From Allolobophora icterica (taxonomy: Eukaryota; Annelida; Clitellata; Crassiclitellata; Lumbricidae), in assembly GCA_963556255.1 (NCBI GenBank), contig OY744611.1:2446230-2510229 (forward strand): a stretch of DNA of 64,000 nt, written 5' to 3'. The number at the start of each line of letters is the position of its first letter. Within the stretch, counting starts at the first letter, position 1. The position numbers and the translations under genes are program-made. Under the pieces are notes generated by a model that was given only the letters and a program-made list of their open reading frames with translations, was not told the origin of the DNA and ran no database searches. Positions 1-9,829 of this stretch are shown here, piece after piece.

Positions 1-1698
1 GACATTTAATGGAAAACCTCTTAGCATTGATCCGTGCAAATTCAGGACGATACATATTAGCATTACGTGTCTGATGAGAATGAATGGAATGGAAGCTCCC
101 ATCTTAAAGTAGCAGTTAAAGGACAGGGGCAACATGTTATACTGATACCTATACATAAACAGGCAAGTTTGAAACATATTTATTTGGCTTACTGTTAAGA
201 TTTGATAATCCTTAAATGTTTGTTTGGAGCTAACACTCCAACGGATGTGAAACACGGTACGTATGGCAGTTTTTTGTAGTGTGATTAGCGGGTGTAGGAC
301 AGTTGCATAATTTGCCCCCCAGTTAATGTTGCAGTATGAAATATAAGGAAAGATAAGTGTGTAGTACAAACTTAATAGATAGTTCGAGGGCAGACAATGT
401 CTAATTCGTTTTAGAATTCCTATATTTCTTGCCATTTTCTTTGCTATTTGTAAAATATGTTGTTTCCAGCTTAGGCAGGAATCAATAGTTGTACCTAAAA
501 ACCTAGTTGATGTTACCTGGTCAATAGGAGAGTCATCAATAAGAATAGATAAGGTAGTGGGAGGCAGGGGTTTACGTTTAGAATGGAATATAATAAAATT
601 TGTCTTCTTAAGGTTTAGAGAGAGCTTATTTGCTTTAAACCAGTTTGCTATTAATACCAATTCACAATTTGCTCTGGAGAATAATTTAGTAATGGATTTG
701 TCGTTAAGGAATACATTGGTGTCATCTGCAAAAAGTACAAATCTGAAAACAGCAGAGGAAAATGACAGATCATTAACATAGATTAGAAAGAGTAGAGGAC
801 CCAGTATGGAACCCTGAGGCACTCCACATGTAATAGTATTCGAGGAAGAAAGCATGTCCTTAAAGGTAACAAATTGAGATCTATCAGTTAAATAGTCGAG
901 TAACCACCTGGCACCCACTCCCCTTATCCCATAGCTCTGAAGTTTTGCGGTTAAAATAGAATGGTTCACCGTATCAAAAGCCTTTGCTAGATCGAAAAAT
1001 ATTCCAATGGAGTAGTTATTGCTATTCATGGCCTCAGTTATATTATTTTGAATGTCCATTAATGCCATAAAAGTAGAGTGGTTCGATTTAAATCCATATT
1101 GATTGTTTGTAAGTAAATTGAATTTTTCCAAAAAATCAGTAAGTCTAATTTGCATTAATTTTTCGATAATTTTAGAGAAATAGGGGAGTATGGAGATGGG
1201 ACGGTAATTAGTAATAATATTCTTTTCACCAGCTTTATAAACAGGTACAATTTTAGCAATTTTTAACTCAGTCGGTACTGTTCCACAGAGAAAGGAGGAA
1301 TTAAATATAGCTGACAGGACATTTGCTATTGGTCCTATAGTTTGTTTAGCGATAGAGGGATTAATGTCGTCTGGGCCTGCGGAATCCGAGTCCCTCAAGT
1401 TATGCGCTACCAGTTTTATTTCTTCGGGACTTACAGGAAGGATTCCAAAAGAACATGGAGGTGGGATAGGCATAAAGTGTTTAAAGTCCTGGGTACTGTT
1501 TGGTATGTTTGAGGCCAAGTTGGGACCAATGTTAGAAAAGTAACTATTAAAAGCATCAGCAATTTGCCGACAGTTCTTAATTTCAGTACCCTCAACCAGA
1601 AATGAATCAGGCTCTGCCGATTTATCATTCATTTCCTTAAAGCGGAGGTTTTCAAATACTGTGGAGAATAAAGCAATAATCAAAATATTTCTTTTTTA
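1..1698 (-). mobile_element. LINE family A (Jockey-like) reverse transcriptase ORF, 5'-truncated, runs off window
   Basis: Read on the minus strand, one frame stays open from the stop at about 1696-1698 down to base 1 (about 565 codons). It encodes a non-LTR reverse transcriptase. Blocks seen are FDLAKAFDTVNH (near 961-1010), GVPQGSILGPLLF (near 790-825), LFADDTNVF with the catalytic Asp pair (near 715-740) and a TRFLGTTID thumb-type block (near 480-510). The endonuclease domain is missing, so the copy is 5'-truncated at about 1698. Near 60-110 the expected C-terminal motif moves to another frame, which suggests a frameshift. The 3' end lies outside the window. Jockey/CR1 supergroup placement is inferred from RT motifs. 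Confidence 0.85.
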
Positions 1699-1732
1699 TA
1701 TCCCTTTGTTATTGCTAAATAGTACTAAGATA

Positions 1733-2753
1733 TCGTCGCCTGAGAATTATATTGCTCTATCATGATTTTTTGTAAAAATCGAGTTTGGTATCAATTTCTT
1801 CAGTGCAACGTTTGCTCTATCATTAGACATAGAAGCAAGCAGATTTAAGCAGTCGTTTCAAAGATATAAGGCAGTATTTAAATGCTCTGTCTTGTGTAGC
1901 TGTATATTTTCTAAACATAGTTGGTATTTTATTGCTGTATCATTAGCATCCAATCAGAAACCTACTTTCGTCATGTTACAGCAAAATTGCACTGAACAGT
2001 AATTACTGGAAAAATGCTCTATCATATATACTCGGGACCATGCATAGTTTCGGCAAAGGTGAACTGTACTGGCAAGATTATATAATACAAACGTATCATG
2101 TATAAATAACCAATATAAAACAATAATTTTCGAAATTATTGTTGTGTAGTAAATAAATACTGTATGCTGTGTAGTAAAGAAATACTGTATGCTGTCATTA
2201 AAATCTGGCATGTTACAGCAATATTATACCAAACTAGCTGTATTTTCCCCTCATAATTATGACGTTGGCTAAAATGCTCTGATCGCCGTCGTCAAGACGA
2301 CCGTCGTCAAGACGGCAGTATAGTGACGTCACAAACGGTTTCACAATAGAACAGATAGAGCGTTATACGACGGACAAATTTGCATATAAGGAAACTATAT
2401 GTATAGATGAATGATAGAGCAATATAATACTCAGGACGCGATCTATAGCCAACTGCTCTATGTTTAACTTAGAGCATTATTACAACTACGTTTACTTAAT
2501 CCGTTTGAATTATTTTGCTGTAACATGCATTTTTGAATCGTTTTTTGTTATTTTCTCTATTTTATACTTTTTTATCATCAAAATAACGTTTTCTTTTTCA
2601 AAATAAGTAACTAGCAGTTACATAAAAATGATAGTCTTATCCTGCAAAACAATCCAGTTTAGGATTCTTGGCCTACAATAGTGACCAAACTTTGAAGTCG
2701 TTTTTTGCTCGGTTTCGTCAAAATATTAGAGCAATATAATTCTCAGGCGACGA
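1733..2753. mobile_element. Non-autonomous DNA transposon with ~27-bp TIRs
   Basis: The ends are inverted repeats: TCGTCGCCTGAGAATTATAT at 1733 reads back from 2753. Both ends abut TA, so a TA duplication is possible. A third, diverged copy of the terminus lies in the right-end orientation at about 2411-2443, so two insertions may be nested or the right end duplicated. The motif TTGCTCTATCAT or a close variant recurs about eight times inside. No transposase ORF is visible. Superfamily not determined. Confidence 0.65.
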
Positions 2754-2844
2754 TATATTAATAAAGTTTGTTGGTCGGATATATTGAAATAGACCAGTAG
2801 AAATTGTCAGAATATTTCTCTGAATCTGTTGATGGAAAGGGACT

Positions 2845-3755
2845 TTAATTCCAATTCAACGTGTAAACATTGACTCCATCACCTAAATATTCTCCGACAA
2901 TCAGTTGCCTCTTTTCTTGGTCGTAAAACAATCTAAATGGCAATCGGAATCTCATTTCTTCTTCATCTTTCGTTGGACAAAGAATTCGATTCCAATTAAG
3001 ATCGTAATCCAAGAGAATCACTCTATCATTATCTATGTCAGCCACAAACACTTGATCGTCTGAATCGATTGAAATATATTGAGGATAATACTGAGGTTCA
3101 TTCAGTGGTTGTGTTTCATTTGAGGGAATAAAACGACGGATGATCATCTGTCCATCTCTGGTCAATTCACTTACTACCCACATCGTCTCCCGCTCTTTCC
3201 CACTTGATTCGCTCTCTCCTTCTTCCTTTTTCATCGCGAAGTGAAGAATTATGAAATTACCAAAAGATGTTTCCACTGCATGATGAGGTTTCTCGATGTC
3301 TCCTGGTAACTGAATGGATCGAATAACTTCTCCGTCTGATCCGTAAATCCTCATAATGGACGATGACCTACTGACCATCAACAACTGACCATCACTGCAC
3401 ATTGACAGAGTATATGGCGGATAGTCAGTGGTAAACCATTTAATGATTTTGTGTTCTTCATCTGTTTCTCTTGTAACCTTCCAGACGCATTTCTCTTCTA
3501 AGTCACAGACGTAGAGACAATTTTCCATCTCACTGGATCCAATGTCAACGGGAAATTTAATCTCTGTTATTTTTATTTTCTTTTGAAAACGAAATGGATT
3601 TCCATACTCAAAGACACAAATTTCATATGTAGGAGGAGAAAAATATGATCGACAGAGGATGTAGATTTCATTTCGCAGTTTAGTCACTCCACGCACTTTT
3701 TCATTTTCTCCTGCGACGATTTTCTGAGCAATGTGGATGGAAAATGTACACACGA
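2845..3755 (-). CDS. Terminal exon, beta-propeller (NHL-like) protein
   Basis: About 300 codons end in a stop at 2845. The first in-frame methionine-like codon is GTG, not ATG, and a good 3' splice site (T-rich tract then TTTTAG) lies directly upstream at 3756-3757, so this is read as a last exon, not a full gene. The protein shows repeated units ending in short hydrophobic strands (VRGVTKLRNEIYILC, LYVCDLEEKCVWKV, YPQYISIDSDDQVFVADIDN, RLFYDQEKRQLIVGEY). These fit the blades of an NHL or six-bladed beta-propeller. No RING, B-box or filamin exon could be joined to it. The reading frame is intact, so it is probably a functional host exon. Precise family unknown. Confidence 0.6.
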
Positions 3756-4404
3756 CTAAAATATAAAAATATTATCAATATACTAGTACTTTCTCTTTTA
3801 ATTGGTAATTATTATATTTATTATATCTGCTGCTAATACTTACGTTATTCTTTAACTATTTATTAAAATTATTGCTTTTAATTTAGTTACATAGTTTTAA
3901 TTAAAGCACATTGCTTGTTCAATGTCTCAGACTCTCGACTAAAATTGAAACAAAATTATTAATATTTTAATGTAATTTAGCTATGATTTATTATGTTTCT
4001 ATTATACTTGAAAAAGGGGCGGTCCGTTTACCGCCGTTCGGCGATGGGGTCCGAGTTGTGCCAGGGACCAATGAATTCAACTTATCTTGACCTTTACCAT
4101 TATGTACAGGTGGCTCCATTCTAAGACGTTCACTGCGCCTTAGTGGTTACGAAGAATGTACGCCAGCCTTTAACCTGAATCTGGGTTTTTGCAATTCTGA
4201 TACCAAAATGACCTCGAGTGACGTCCGTGCCTCTGAGCAAGAGGTGAGTGTTGCCCCGGGCAACGCCTCTGGGTTTATGGGGACCTCATAGCTCGAAATT
4301 AACTCATCCTTACCTTCAGGGTTCAAGGCTAACTGTATATCAGACTGAGAATCAAACACAGCGTCAGAGGTTCGAACTCGTGAAGAATGCTCTGAATTAT
4401 CCTA
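3756..4404. other. Unassigned AT-rich stretch
   Basis: It begins with the polypyrimidine tract of the splice acceptor for the exon on its left. No upstream exon, RNA gene or transposon end was recognised. Small ORFs around 4147-4433 have no family features. Confidence 0.4.
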
Positions 4405-4535
4405 ACACTCACTTAACTACCGCCGCCATCTAGCGAGTAGAAGGCTGAGTAAACCTTATGGAGCGCTACGGGATTCGATCTCAGTACCTTCTGCACTTCC
4501 CGCCAGTGTGTTATCCATTACTCTACCCCCCCCCG
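4405..4535 (-). repeat. tRNA-derived SINE, family 2, fragment
   Basis: On the minus strand the head has an A-box-like TAGAGTAATGG and a B-box-like GATCGAATCCC about 40 bp apart, as in a tRNA-derived RNA polymerase III promoter. The adjoining segment (AAGGCTGAGTAAACCTTA on the plus strand) recurs near 33265, so this is a dispersed repeat and not a tRNA gene. Confidence 0.55.
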
Positions 4536-5494
4536 TTTGATTATTGAGTCAAACGCATTTCCGGTAATCTTTACATCACTGCATATTATTATTATTTTAT
4601 TATTAAGAACATTTTTAACGCGCGTAAAGTCACACAGAAATGCGAATCTGAGGCGGGGTTAGTATGTTTAATGGCAAGGCTCATCAACAAGCGATTCAAT
4701 AGCTGGTCTGGATCCAGCCATCGTTTTATTATTATAATCTAACTGAAAGAACTCTATTATCGTTAAAATGTCTGCACATACAATACAAAATATTTATGAT
4801 CCATCACAGTTCCATTGTTAGCTCAATGGAACAAAAGGGTAACTAAAGGTAGTCTGTCTTCATTCAATACATGAGCCTACAGCAAATTTCTACATCAACA
4901 CAATGACTCATATAGGCCTACTGCAACACTAAATCGAGTATTTATCCCAAAATCCGTCTTCAAGTTCAATCTAGGACCATTGGGCGATCAGGGTTAAACA
5001 TTTGACATTTAGGAAATACTGTGACATAAAACAAATCCCTGCACCAAAACTAGATCATGGCAGCAATGGAGCTACATCAGACAATGCCAGCTGCAACGTA
5101 GAAGCCTTCACGATGCGTTTACTAGTGGTTACCACGAACTTCAAAATTTTGATGGGGACCGCATCCATCCTGTTTTAAAACCTAACATTTGCGTCAAGTA
5201 TATACAGAGCTAGGCATCTGAATATACCTTACAATACCAAATTCATCGAAAAATTACCACCAAAATCTTAATTTAGATTCAATCAAAATCTATCGGAGAA
5301 CACTTTCATGGCCGACCGAAGCTTCTCGAATACACAACAGCCAATCTCTGCCAAGGCGCCCAGCTCTATCTACAATAATAATAAGCGCCATCTAGTGACC
5401 AGATTTATATAGCGCATTTCAAAGGGAATGCAATCCTATGTAGCTGACTAGGTCGCTACACACTATTAGAATTAGGCCTATTGTTAAGGGCATG
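4536..5494. other. Unassigned intergenic sequence
   Basis: No ORF, splice-framed exon or transposon terminus was recognised. A TAGGCCTA octamer lies at 4913 and another at 5473. Confidence 0.4.
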
Positions 5495-6480
5495 TGGTAA
5501 ATTAGCTCATTGCTTCTATTCATTTTTTGCAGATGATTCCAATGTGTTTTTCTCTCACAATATGTACCCTGTACTGTTTGCAACATTAAATAAAGAATTG
5601 CTATCAAAATCGAACTGGTTAAAAGCAAACAAACCATCCTTAAATCTTAATAAAACAAATTATATCTTATTTACCTCGCCAAAAAATAACCCCCAACCAC
5701 CGGATACCCTTATAATAGATCAGACTGAAATTCTCCAAGTAACCTCTGCCAAGTTCCTGGGAGTTCATCTGGATAAAAATTTAACATGGGATGACCACAT
5801 TGAACACATATCCAATAAAATAGCTAAAAACATAGGTGTAATAAAAAGAATATCCCATCTACTTCTACCCAGTATTTTAAAAACCTTGTACTATACTATG
5901 ATTTACCCTTACCTCTCCTATTGTGCCATGGTATGGGCCTCTAACTACAGCTCCAGACTCCACAGGTTGAATATAGCCTACTTCAGAAGAGAATCATACG
6001 GGTACTTACTGGATCTCAATATCTTGCACATACTGAGGAATTATTCTCCCAAATGGGTTTACTAAAACTCGACCAAATACTGGAGTATCAAATTTGTAAC
6101 TTCATGTTTAGCTCGATCAACAAATTTTACCGCAAGAATACTCGAGTCACTTTATTAGGAATTCCCAGGTACACGCCTACGCTGTCTGTTGTCTGGTAAA
6201 GCTCCTGTTGAGATATTATCTGGACCTAGCTTGGAAATAACAACAATCGCCCCTCTGGTTAACACTACTCTGCTTGCGTGAAAGTACGTTTCTTGGTCGA
6301 ACCACAATAGCTTAGCCTGATCGTCTTGGACTACTAGCTCTTGCTCGTTCAAGGCAGACACAGATTCACTATTAACTTGTAACTCGACTGCCATCAAGCT
6401 GTTTCACCAGGAATAATTGGACCCTTCTTAGCGGGACTACATCCCTTCTGGGTTCCTATTGTGTTCCACTGCGTTTAACT
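5495..6480 (+). mobile_element. LINE family A fragment, RT C-terminal half plus 3' UTR
   Basis: The open frame begins abruptly just before the RT catalytic block FFADDSNVFFSH (about 5520-5560) and goes on through KFLGVHLDKNLTWDDHI and NKIAKNIGVIKRI to about 6062. Related sequence then resumes in another frame to about 6140. At 6430-6470 the 3' UTR motif AGCGGGACT..ATCCCTT..GGTTCCTATTG matches the copy at 39960-41817 (opposite strand there). It is a dead, 5'-truncated copy. The small minus-strand ORF at 6155-6394 lies in its 3' region and has no recognised family. Confidence 0.75.
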
Positions 6481-6533
6481 ATTTTTTACTTAGAACATGT
6501 CCTTTAATAACTTACTTCTTTAACCCTTTCCCA

Positions 6534-6598
6534 CCGGAATTGTTTCGATACCTATTGGGTTAATCGGGTCACGGGTGACCCGGTCCGGCGGGAAAGGG
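6534..6598. mobile_element. Very short piggyBac-type MITE (65 bp) flanked by TTAA
   Basis: TTAA at 6530-6533 is followed by CCCTTTCCCACCGGA. The inverted end TCCGGCGGGAAAGGG closes at 6598 and is followed by TTAA at 6599-6602. TTAA target duplication and CCC-starting inverted ends are the piggyBac hallmarks. The middle also holds a short palindrome (CGGGTCACGGGTGACCCG), so the whole unit can fold into one hairpin. Confidence 0.6.
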
Positions 6599-6602
6599 TT
6601 AA

Positions 6603-7772
6603 CCATAGGCATAATAACTACCAACGTTGATTCGCAAAGATGGTCAGATATGTTTCACAGTTCCCTTTTATACGATCTGATTAAAATGACTGACCTGGCA
6701 AACACTTAGCACTGCTAAGGTAATATAATAACTCACGCCTTCTTCAGGTTGATTGCTTAATGTTATACCAAATTCGTTGATTAGATTGACTGTTTAATTT
6801 TCAAGTCTCCCAGGGCTATGTTTACACGAATGTTGCCTCAGCTGTAGGATCTACAGTCTGCTAAAAATAGTCGTTAAAATTACATTCAAATCATCAAAAG
6901 ACAAATGGACTATATATAAAATGCCTATAATAAAAATTGAAATCAACTTCAAGAGCAAAAACGTTTATTAAAATTCCAGTAACTCCGTATGCCAGGCTTA
7001 TGGGCCCAGCGCGAGCGAAGTTCGTATACATGCATGCAGATTGGATATTTACACAAAGGTCCGTGGTAAACTTAGGAAAATCTGGGATACAGGACGATTC
7101 CAGAACTGTCCATGCGAATCCGGGACTTTGGCAGCCCTACGTCCATCTTATTTTCCATAAGTCAGCAACTGCTGTTCATAAAACTCATTGTTCATCTGTA
7201 AGTGAATGTTCATGGAGCTCTTGTTTTTCATTTGTTGATCTTATTTCCTGATTATCTTTATACCTGCCTTTTGATCTCGAGTTTTCTACCTGTAACTTTC
7301 ACTGGCTTTGCAACTGTACTATTTATCGCTATTCGTGTAAACCTATCATAAAACTTTTGACTACCTGCTGCTGTCATTACTTTCTTTTTCCGCCTGCATG
7401 GTTTACTTAATTTCCATTTCGCTGAGCAGACAAGCCTTTTTCGTGTATCTCTATCTTTTCCAACTTTCCGTTTTAATATATGTCCTCTAATTCCGCCTCA
7501 TGGTTTCTTCTCATGTCTAAGTTTCACTACCGGTAATGCAATAAAGCAGCGCAATAAAATGATTTAAGTAGCTTGAACTACGGTTTCTGTCTCTATGAAA
7601 GACTCCTGTCTTTCTGAATCTCCATTTTCATTTATTTTCTCCCCAATCAAAAATCAAAGGCCATTCTTGTCAGTCCCATTATCCTTCTGATTTTACCAGA
7701 GCTATCTTAAGTAATTCTCTTCATTTAAGTTGTATATGTTGATATTATGTTTTATATGTTTAACGAGTACGT
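6603..7772. other. Unassigned sequence
   Basis: No recognised gene or element. The 104-codon ORF at 6937-7251 has no family motif and no plausible splice context. Confidence 0.4.
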
Positions 7773-8161
7773 TCACAAGAACTTGCCAACTGTTTTCTTG
7801 AATTGGTTGCAATCAATAGTGATCACGTTTGAGTTGATGACTTCAGCAGTAGATGGTTGAATATTTGAAAAACGAAAGAATACATCTCTCAGCTGATTCG
7901 ACTCGTACAGCTTCCGAATATATACAAGGGCTGCTTGTGAATGACACCAGATCCAAATGACCACAGTCTTTCTGTCTTGTTGAGAATTAAGGATTTCTAT
8001 GCCCTCATCCTTCAGTTGACTGATGAGTTTATCGGCTTGATGTGATCTTGGTTTGGTTCTGTTTCGAAAATCTTCGATGCTGTTATGAAGTAGCTGTGTG
8101 TCCATGGATTCTCTAAACGTTGTAGGACTACCACAATTTTTAACGTGCACTTTTATGACAA
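7773..8161 (-). CDS. Terminal exon of an immune-type multidomain protein (tentative)
   Basis: An open frame of about 129 codons ends in a stop at 7773. It begins at a splice acceptor (TTTTCTGGTTTTAG) whose AG is at 8162-8163. The apparent start is GTG, so this is an exon rather than a complete gene. The C-terminal half (DEGIEILNSQQ, then VVIWIWCHSQAALVYIRKLY, then NVITIDCNQFKK) recalls a domain found near the C-terminus of many invertebrate proteins that carry Death, TIR or NACHT modules: an alternating hydrophobic strand followed by a helix and LY. That resemblance is from memory. Function unknown. It lies on the same strand as the CARD exon 7 kb away, but each exon has its own stop, so they are separate transcripts. 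Confidence 0.45.
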
Positions 8162-8616
8162 CTAAAACCAGAAAAAAATATTTAGGACTTATTCCTTGTT
8201 TTTTTTTAAATTTCAGTTAACTGCAGTTTTATTAAGCGAATTATAATTAATTACAAACTGAATAGGTATCCAGTGTGTAATTATAGGCCTAAACGTGGCT
8301 CTTTCGGAATCGAGTCTTATTTGAAATTGAACATTTACTATCGATTCTCAAAATCTGAAATTAGCCATTATCATAACACACATGAAGATGTTTTCAGAAA
8401 AAAACTATAATTGATCAGGTATTCATAACGCCGCAATGTACAAAATATTCTCGGTGAATATAAAATGTGCACGAAAAGGCAATAAACCAATTTCTATGGA
8501 TTGTTGTAATGGGACAGACAGCTGACACGAGGATGAAAAAGCGGGAGCGGAAAGATGAAAGGCTGCAGAGTCTTGTATCAACATTATGTTGTCGTTGAAA
8601 GTTGAAATATATATAT
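8162..8616. other. Unassigned sequence upstream of the exon
   Basis: It starts with the acceptor and T-rich tract of the preceding exon. No further exon was recognised. A TAGGCCTA octamer is at 8284. Confidence 0.35.
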
Positions 8617-8629
8617 ACATAAACGCAGG

Positions 8630-9177
<548 letters not shown>

Positions 9178-9194
9178 CATAAACGCAGGGAATA

Positions 9195-9581
9195 ACGCAT
9201 TTTGCCAATTTAGTTTTACTCAAACATTACACTAATCGGTTTTTATGGAAAATTCTTCTATTGGCCATGAGAGTGTTGACGAATGGTTTCCGTAATCGCA
9301 ATCGTAATCTCCAAATTTTCTAAAGCGCCAAGCGCCCAGAGGCAGCCCTGGTAAAAAGCCTTTGCCCTGGTCGTTGCCCTGCCAGAATGTTTCCCTGCCC
9401 ATGATTTATTCTGGGCATAAATTGTCCTCTGCACTGGTTACTTGTATGACTGCTCTGGTTATAAAAATTGTCTGGCGCCGCCACTGCAAGCGAGGGCACC
9501 ATTATAGCGCTACATCAAATCAGAGAGTATTCCAATAGAAGTCCAGTTACCTTAAAGCCAAATCAAATCCTTCATCCATGT
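9195..9581. other. Unassigned sequence
   Basis: Nothing recognised. The 60-codon ORF at 9320-9502 lacks support. Confidence 0.35.
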
Positions 9582-9826
9582 CGGGCGTGGTGGCTCAGTG
9601 GTAAGTTCGGCGCCTTGTGACCGGAGGGTTGCAGGTTCGAATCCCACTCTAGCCGCTGCGTACGGACCTTGGGCAAGTCCTTCACTCGCAATTGCTCGTG
9701 GCGCTTCGGCGTGAAAATTCCGACACAGTATCAAATGCTGTAGTCGGGAGCGCCTCTGAGTAGAAGTTGACTTTGAGAGGCGCTATAGAAATATCCAGAA
9801 TAAATGAAATAAAATAAATAAAATCA
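9582..9826 (+). repeat. tRNA-derived SINE family 1 with LINE-type 3' hairpin
   Basis: The head reads GGGCGTGGTGGCTCAGTGG (A box TGGCTCAGTGG) and, about 40 bp on, GGTTCGAATCC (B box), as in a pol III tRNA promoter. The 3' part has the stem GAGCGCCTCTGAG / TTTGAGAGGCGCTATAG (9747-9790), followed by an A-rich tail ending near 9826. A second copy lies inverted at 27465-27696. The minus-strand ORF across it is a SINE translation, not a gene. Confidence 0.85.
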
Positions 9827-9829
9827 GAG

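Noticed and set aside
557..781. 74-codon plus-strand ORF
   Set aside because: Shadow of the LINE A reverse transcriptase on the other strand; starts with GTG.
6155..6394. 79-codon minus-strand ORF starting at an ATG
   Set aside because: Lies in the 3' region of a dead LINE; no motif recognised.
9582..9660. Possible genuine tRNA gene
   Set aside because: A and B boxes are present, but no proper acceptor stem was seen and the unit continues into a SINE body and tail, with a second dispersed copy.
9552..9734. ORF containing RVGFEPATLRSQGAELT (also at 27541-27921)
   Set aside because: It is the antisense of the tRNA-derived SINE; such peptides are common annotation artefacts.
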